DNA of 10,293 nucleotides from a bacterium (GTDB taxonomy: Bacteria; Patescibacteriota; Microgenomatia; Levybacterales; UBA12049): the NCBI GenBank assembly GCA_021820025.1, contig JAKAEF010000025.1:1-10293 (forward strand), in the 5' to 3' direction. Shown here piece after piece: positions 5,612 to 10,293 of the stretch (the stretch's first letter is position 1; every line of letters begins with the position of its first letter). The notes beneath the pieces were generated by a model, which was not told where the DNA came from, searched no databases, and saw only the letters and a list, made by a program, of their open reading frames with translations. The position numbers and the translations under genes are program-made.

Positions 5612-7846
5612 CTAATTTTCTAAAGCCATGAGGGTTTTTAAAAGCTCGGCTGACCAACGATAGACATTGTAGTTTTGTACAATCTCTCTCATTCGCTTCA
5701 TTCGCTTTGTCTGCTCCGCTTGCATCATAGTAAGCGCAGTTTTAAAACTTTCTGCTGTCTGTTCAATGTTATATGGATTAACAATGATTGCATCTTTTAA
5801 TTCTCTAGAGGCCCCTGCAAACTGACTTAGTAATAAAACGCCTTTTTCATCACTTCTTGCCATAATAAATTCTTTTGCTACAAGATTCATGCCGTCATGT
5901 AATGATGTGACAGCACAAAAATCTGCTGCTTTATAGTATTTATATAGTTGTTCGTGTGTGTGATGTTTTTTTAAGAAAACAATTGGCTTCCAGTCTCTTG
6001 TTCTAAATGTTGCATTAATTCTTTCAATCTCTTTTTCTACTTCTTCAGCAAATTTTGCATATTGGGGAACTGTTGTCCTGCTTGGAGCAGAAATTTGGAC
6101 AAACGTAAAATTCTTTCTGTATGCAGGATATGTTTGTAAAAAATATTCAACGGCATGAAGTCTCTCTAATAGTCCTTTTGTATAATCCAGTCTATCAACA
6201 CCAAGTCCCATATATTTTGTCTTAATGCCAAGTTCTTCAAATACTTCTTTTTTGTTTTTTTCTACTTGTTCGGTACTTTCTTTTTCTTGTTCTAAAAATG
6301 GAATACTAATTGGGAAAGGTTTAATAAAGGATACATGTCCTTCTTTTTGGACGGCAAATAATTCAAGATCAACAAGAGCTTCAAGTTCATGGCTGACGGT
6401 ATCAATAAAATTATTACAATGAAGTTGTGTATGAAATCCAAGTAAATCTGCTCCAAGCATTCCTTCAAGAATTTCTCTTCTCCAAGGACAAATCTGAAAA
6501 CTTTCTGCATTTGGCCATGGAATATGCCAGAATATACCAATAATTGCATCTGGTCTGCTATTTTTTATCATTTTTGGCAAAAGAGCAAAGTGGAAATCTT
6601 GAATGAGAATAATAGGTTTTCTAACATCTTTAATTTCTTTTAATAGTGTTTGAGCAAATTTTCCATTAACCTTTTCATATTGATACCAATCTTCTTTTCT
6701 AAAAACAGGTCTTGTATGAGCTGTATGGCAAAGAGGCCAAAGTCCTTCATTACAAAATCCATTGTAATATCCTTTTTCTTCTTCTTTCGTTAGCCATACT
6801 CTCTTTAATGTATATTTGGGATCATCTGGCGGAACTTTAATTTTGTCATGAGAGTTAACTGTTAGCTTATCTGCATCACCCGAGCCATGTGCAATCCACA
6901 TGCCACCACATGAGCGCATAATTGGCTCTAATGCTGTTACCATACCACTTGCAGGTTGGATATAAGAAATTTTATTGCCTTGTTTAATATGCATATATGG
7001 TTCACGGTTGGAAACAACAAAAATATTTTTCCCTTTTAATAAATCTTTAGTAAATTCTTTTAATCTTTCTGCTGTCCATGGAGAATCCAGTTTTTCAAGT
7101 CTCAGTCTTGCTTCTTGTGTTGCAATATTTCGAGCTTCTTGAAGGCTTTTAGAAATACTGGTAAATTCATTAATTAACGGTTCAAAAAAAATATGATTTG
7201 CTATTTTCCCTTTTGGAATATTTCCATTTCGTGCATTTTTTATAGACTCTGCTAATGCTTTAATTGGTTTTGAAATAAACCAGTAAATAATAAACAAAAC
7301 AGCAAGAGAAATTGCAATGGATTGTACAAGAAGTCTTAATAAGTTATTTTTCCAAATATCAAATATTCTGTCATTAATATATCCGGCATTTTGCACAATC
7401 ATTAACGAACCAACAACAGCTCCTTTGTTATCATGTAAAGGAATTGCATAGTCATAGACACTATTATTATCTAAAGAGCTAAAATCTCCACTTGCTTTGT
7501 CTGCATCCATTATGTTGGCAGGAAGCGTTTCTGTTTTGGCAAATTCTGTTGAAAATCCGGTTGATAATGCCAATAAGTTATCTTTATTGTCGTAGACGGC
7601 AACACCCAGTAGTCGTTCAGAATTGGTATATTTATCAACCAAAGTTTGTAGGTAAGTAGAATAATAGGTATTAAACATGTAGGGCTTTAGATTGTCATTA
7701 ATTCTGTGTGCAGTTTCATCGGACCGTTTTTGGATATCTGCAGCTAAGGATTTCTGTTCACGGTCTACCTGCTGAAACGTGAAGACAACAACAATTAATG
7801 TAATGACAAAAGTAAGAAATAAGATTGCTGAGATAACCTGTTTCAT
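5612..7846 (-). CDS. otsA: Membrane-anchored trehalose-6-phosphate synthase (GT20) with N-terminal sensor-like ectodomain and HAMP-like linker
   Basis: The enzyme is expected to transfer glucose from a nucleotide sugar to glucose-6-phosphate, giving trehalose-6-phosphate. The 744-residue protein has a transmembrane helix at about 5-24 and an ectodomain at 25-170 with Cache/PAS-like strands (LLGVAVYDNKDN, YAIPLHDNKGAVVGSLMIV). A second helix lies at about 171-191, then a HAMP-like segment beginning PIKALAESI at 194-240 and a helical linker to about 270. The GT20 domain occupies 273-744. Matches to E. coli OtsA are SNR (279-281), QDFHF with Asp417, HIPWP with His441, Arg552 and Lys557 in DRLDYTKG (equivalents of Arg262 and Lys267), and DGMNLVAKE with Asp651 and Glu659. 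Classical OtsA is about 470 residues and soluble, so the first 270 residues are extra. The sequence belongs to the SNREPY/GYYNGF subgroup of GT20; a related product such as glucosylglycerol phosphate is possible. A HAD phosphatase follows downstream. Confidence 0.92.
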   Translation of the reverse strand: MKQVISAILFLTFVITLIVVVFTFQQVDREQKSLAADIQKRSDETAHRINDNLKPYMFNTYYSTYLQTLVDKYTNSERLLGVAVYDNKDNLLALSTGFSTEFAKTETLPANIMDADKASGDFSSLDNNSVYDYAIPLHDNKGAVVGSLMIVQNAGYINDRIFDIWKNNLLRLLVQSIAISLAVLFIIYWFISKPIKALAESIKNARNGNIPKGKIANHIFFEPLINEFTSISKSLQEARNIATQEARLRLEKLDSPWTAERLKEFTKDLLKGKNIFVVSNREPYMHIKQGNKISYIQPASGMVTALEPIMRSCGGMWIAHGSGDADKLTVNSHDKIKVPPDDPKYTLKRVWLTKEEEKGYYNGFCNEGLWPLCHTAHTRPVFRKEDWYQYEKVNGKFAQTLLKEIKDVRKPIILIQDFHFALLPKMIKNSRPDAIIGIFWHIPWPNAESFQICPWRREILEGMLGADLLGFHTQLHCNNFIDTVSHELEALVDLELFAVQKEGHVSFIKPFPISIPFLEQEKESTEQVEKNKKEVFEELGIKTKYMGLGVDRLDYTKGLLERLHAVEYFLQTYPAYRKNFTFVQISAPSRTTVPQYAKFAEEVEKEIERINATFRTRDWKPIVFLKKHHTHEQLYKYYKAADFCAVTSLHDGMNLVAKEFIMARSDEKGVLLLSQFAGASRELKDAIIVNPYNIEQTAESFKTALTMMQAEQTKRMKRMREIVQNYNVYRWSAELLKTLMALEN

Positions 7847-7857
7847 GTAGTAAGCCT

Positions 7858-7886
7858 AGTATACTACTTTTGCTTTTTGGTGTAAA
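7858..7886 (-). promoter_or_regulatory. Promoter of the trehalose-6-phosphate synthase gene
   Basis: On the minus strand TTTACA (7886-7881, 5 of 6) is followed by exactly 17 nt and then TATACT (7863-7858, 5 of 6). The ATG is 11 nt beyond the -10, predicting a 5' leader of only about 4-5 nt. This is the best-matched complete promoter in the window. It shares a 92-bp divergent intergenic region with the ileS promoter. Confidence 0.75.
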
Positions 7887-7902
7887 ATTCAGCCTCGATA
7901 TG

Positions 7903-7931
7903 TTGAATAGCTTCTGGTTTTGAGATACAAT
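7903..7931 (+). promoter_or_regulatory. Promoter of ileS, leaderless type
   Basis: TTGAAT (7903-7908) is followed by a 17-nt spacer and TACAAT (7926-7931, 5 of 6), then 7 nt to the ATG at 7939. The expected transcript begins at the start codon, which leaves no room for a T-box or other leader regulation often found on aminoacyl-tRNA synthetase genes of Firmicutes. Confidence 0.75.
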
Positions 7932-7938
7932 TGGGAAT

Positions 7939-10293
7939 ATGTTTAAGCCCGTTTCTCCAAAAGTGGATTTTGCGAAATTAGAAGACGAGATTTTAAAGTT
8001 TTGGAAAGAAGACAATACCTTTGAAAAATCTATAAAACTTCGTCCAGAAGATAAAAGGTGGACTTTTTTAGATGGTCCCCCATTTGTTACGGGAATGCCT
8101 CATTATGGATCGCTTCTTTCTAGTATTGTCAAAGATATTTTTGGCAGATATTGGACAATGAAGGGTTATAGAGTACGACGTGTTTGGGGATGGGATGGGC
8201 ATGGTTTGCCAATAGAAAATAAAGTAGAAGGCGAGCTTGAAATTAAGCGGAAAAAAGACATCGAAGAAAAAATAGGGGTTAAAACATTTATAGACCGCTG
8301 TTTGCACTATGTAAACCAGGTTTCTGGAGAATGGGAATGGTATGTAGATCATGTTGGCCGATGGGTAGACTTTAAACATGCCTACAAAACATGGGATTTG
8401 CCATACATGGAATCGGTTATGTGGGTATTTAAGCAAATGTATGACAAAGGGTATATTTATAAAGGTTTGCGTGTTAGTTTGTATTGTCCTCATTGTGCAA
8501 CTCCTATTTCTAATTTTGAAGTTGCCATGGATGTAGATAACTATAAAGAAGTACCAGATGCAGCCACAACGTACAAATATCAATTGGCTGATGAAAAAAA
8601 CACCTATATTTTAGCTTGGTCTACAACTCCTTGGAATAAAATAGTAACTCCTGCTTTGGCAATAAATCCTGAATTTATATACGTGAAAGTAAAACAAGGT
8701 GATGAATATTATATTTTGGCCAAATCTACTATAAAAATGCTTACAGAAGAGCCAAAATACCAAATTGTAGAAGAAATAAAAGGTAAAGACTTAATCGGCA
8801 AAAAATATGTTCCTCATTATGATTATTACCCAATAGCGCCAGGTGAAAAAGCTTTTGAGATAGTTGGTGGAGATTTTGTAACAGCAGATGAAGGAACAGG
8901 CGTTGTTACAATAGCTGCCTATGGAGAAGAAGATTTAAAGGTAATGAAAGAACAAAATGTACATATAGAAATGCATGTAGATGAAGAAGGCATGATTTTA
9001 GACAATGTCCCATTGTTCGGTGGCATGTACTATCTAAAAGCAAACAAAGCAGTTAACGAAGATTTAGAAAAACGGGGATTAATTTATAAAGATGAAACAT
9101 TACCTCATAAAGTTCCTCTTTGCTGGAGGTGCCATACACGTCTTTACTATGCACCAATGGATGCTTGGTTTGTAAATGTACAAATTCTTAAAGAGCAAAT
9201 GAAACAAACAAATGAACTTATAAATTGGTTTCCTGCTCACTTTAAGCATGGACGTTTTGAAAAAAGTTTAGAAAGCGCACCAGATTGGAATATTTCAAGA
9301 AACCGTTACTGGGGAAGTCCTGTTCCTGTTTGGGAGTGTGAATGTGGAGAAAGATATGTTCCAGAATCTGTTAAACAACTAGAAGAATGGTCTGGTAAAA
9401 AAATAACCAATCTGCACAAGCCAGATATTGATGAAGTAACCATACCATGCCAAAAATGCGGAAAAGAAGCTCATCGGGTACCCGAAGTTTTAGATTCTTG
9501 GATAGAGGCAGGAAGTGCTGCTTTTGGAGAAAGACATTATCCATTTGGAGAAGAAATAGATTTAGACAAATTTTACCCCCCAGATTATATTGCAGAATAC
9601 ACAGGTCAAATTAGAGCCTGGTTTTATGTTTTGCATGTAATTGCAAATGCTTTGGCACTGAGAAAAGATGGAGATAATATTTTATCTAAAAACGTTTCTG
9701 TAACAGGAGTTATTCAAGGGTCAGACGGCAAAAAAATGAGTAAAAATCTTAAAAATTACCCAGATCCAAAAGAAATGTTAGAAAAATATGGCGGAGATGC
9801 TCTTCGTTTGTACCTTCTTGATAGTCCAGTGATGCATGGAGAAGATTTACCGATTTCTGAAGAGCAATACAAAATGCAAATTAGAGGAACAATGCTTATT
9901 TTATGGAATGTCTATAATTTCTTTGTTTTAAATGCTAATACAGATAATTGGGAGCCGCTTTTTGAAGGTCAACCAAAAACAGAAAATATTTTAGACAAAT
10001 GGATTTTATCCAGACTGAATAATAGTTTGGCAATTGTCACAAAAGCTTTAGATGGCTATGATACTGTTTTAGCAATAGATACGATTAAAAGTTTGGTTGA
10101 TGATTTTTCTACCTGGCATATACGAAGAAGCAGAGATAGAGTGGGCGCAATGGCTGAAAACGATATAGATAAAGAAGCATTTTACCAAACAACCTATACT
10201 GTTTTAGTTACCATTTCTCAAATGTTAGCACCAATAGCTCCGTTTATTTCTGAAGAAATGTATAAAAATCTTACTTCCAAAGATTCTGTTCAT
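7939..10293 (+). CDS. ileS: Isoleucyl-tRNA synthetase, N-terminal 785 residues (3' end beyond window)
   Basis: Class I synthetase that charges tRNA-Ile in the cytosol. The frame is open from ATG 7939 to the window edge; full-length enzymes are around 950-1050 residues. The N-terminal Rossmann fold contains GPPFVTGMPHYGS, WGWDGHGLPIENKVE and the later ISRNRYWGSPVPVWE. The KMSK signature is intact (KMSKN at residues 599-603, 9733-9747). The inserted CP1 editing domain is recognised by WSTTPWN (227-233) and GTGVVTIAAYGEED (319-332). Cysteine pairs for zinc binding are visible: 183/186, 395/398, and 467/469 with 504/507. The anticodon-binding helical domain begins at about 690. PHYG and the RYWTMKGYRV context resemble the type 2 (eukaryote-like) IleRS. 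Two departures are notable: the HIGH signature reads HYGS, and the editing motif lacks the usual histidine. The gene is divergent from the synthase gene and has its own promoter. Confidence 0.97.
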   Translation, partial: MFKPVSPKVDFAKLEDEILKFWKEDNTFEKSIKLRPEDKRWTFLDGPPFVTGMPHYGSLLSSIVKDIFGRYWTMKGYRVRRVWGWDGHGLPIENKVEGELEIKRKKDIEEKIGVKTFIDRCLHYVNQVSGEWEWYVDHVGRWVDFKHAYKTWDLPYMESVMWVFKQMYDKGYIYKGLRVSLYCPHCATPISNFEVAMDVDNYKEVPDAATTYKYQLADEKNTYILAWSTTPWNKIVTPALAINPEFIYVKVKQGDEYYILAKSTIKMLTEEPKYQIVEEIKGKDLIGKKYVPHYDYYPIAPGEKAFEIVGGDFVTADEGTGVVTIAAYGEEDLKVMKEQNVHIEMHVDEEGMILDNVPLFGGMYYLKANKAVNEDLEKRGLIYKDETLPHKVPLCWRCHTRLYYAPMDAWFVNVQILKEQMKQTNELINWFPAHFKHGRFEKSLESAPDWNISRNRYWGSPVPVWECECGERYVPESVKQLEEWSGKKITNLHKPDIDEVTIPCQKCGKEAHRVPEVLDSWIEAGSAAFGERHYPFGEEIDLDKFYPPDYIAEYTGQIRAWFYVLHVIANALALRKDGDNILSKNVSVTGVIQGSDGKKMSKNLKNYPDPKEMLEKYGGDALRLYLLDSPVMHGEDLPISEEQYKMQIRGTMLILWNVYNFFVLNANTDNWEPLFEGQPKTENILDKWILSRLNNSLAIVTKALDGYDTVLAIDTIKSLVDDFSTWHIRRSRDRVGAMAENDIDKEAFYQTTYTVLVTISQMLAPIAPFISEEMYKNLTSKDSVH

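Noticed and set aside
8068..8583. 171-codon minus-strand open frame inside ileS
   Set aside because: The plus strand here encodes conserved IleRS motifs; the reverse frame is a shadow.
1..10293. UGA recoding (genetic code 25) as in some CPR lineages
   Set aside because: All genes read through without in-frame TGA, and their stops are TAA or TAG, so the standard bacterial code suffices.
1..10293. tRNA, rRNA, CRISPR array, insertion sequence, or defence system
   Set aside because: The gaps between genes are 0-92 bp and none holds a tRNA-like cloverleaf, spaced repeats, or transposase-like coding sequence.

Overview
The window is a compact, AT-rich bacterial chromosome segment. Seven protein genes fill about 97% of it, and the largest gap is 92 bp. 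The sequence best fits a Candidate Phyla Radiation bacterium, probably of the Microgenomates type. The reasons are Thr-Pro linkers in an exported protein, almost no Shine-Dalgarno sites, start codons sitting directly behind -10 boxes, and an isoleucyl-tRNA synthetase that looks like the type 2 (eukaryote-like) form. This placement is inference; no rRNA or other phylogenetic marker was tested. Stops used are TAA and TAG only, and no in-frame TGA was seen, so there is no sign of UGA recoding.

Layout: (1) 1-659, +, C-terminal part of an aspartase/class II fumarase family lyase; (2) 707-2425, +, an exported or membrane-anchored Thr/Pro-rich protein with two cysteine clusters, function unknown; (3) 2446-2901, +, transcription factor GreA; (4) 2902-4308, -, a one-pass membrane protein with three tandem repeats of about 100 residues, function unknown, whose stop codon abuts that of greA; (5) 4357-5544, -, a HAD-superfamily phosphatase; (6) 5612-7846, -, a trehalose-6-phosphate synthase (GT20) fused behind a two-pass membrane sensor module with a HAMP-like linker; (7) 7939-10293, +, isoleucyl-tRNA synthetase, running off the right edge.

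Genes 5 and 6 plausibly form a trehalose pathway: a membrane-tethered synthase that may respond to an external signal, followed by a phosphatase. Genes 2 and 4 look like surface or envelope proteins, and GreA and IleRS are housekeeping. Nearly every gene has its own promoter-like sequence. In most cases the -10 hexamer lies 5-7 nt before the start codon, which predicts leaderless transcripts. I saw no convincing intrinsic terminator, RNA gene, CRISPR array or mobile element.

The points most worth a second look are the sensor-HAMP-GT20 fusion, the shared leaderless promoter pattern, and the IleRS, in which both the HIGH signature and the editing-site motif depart from consensus.
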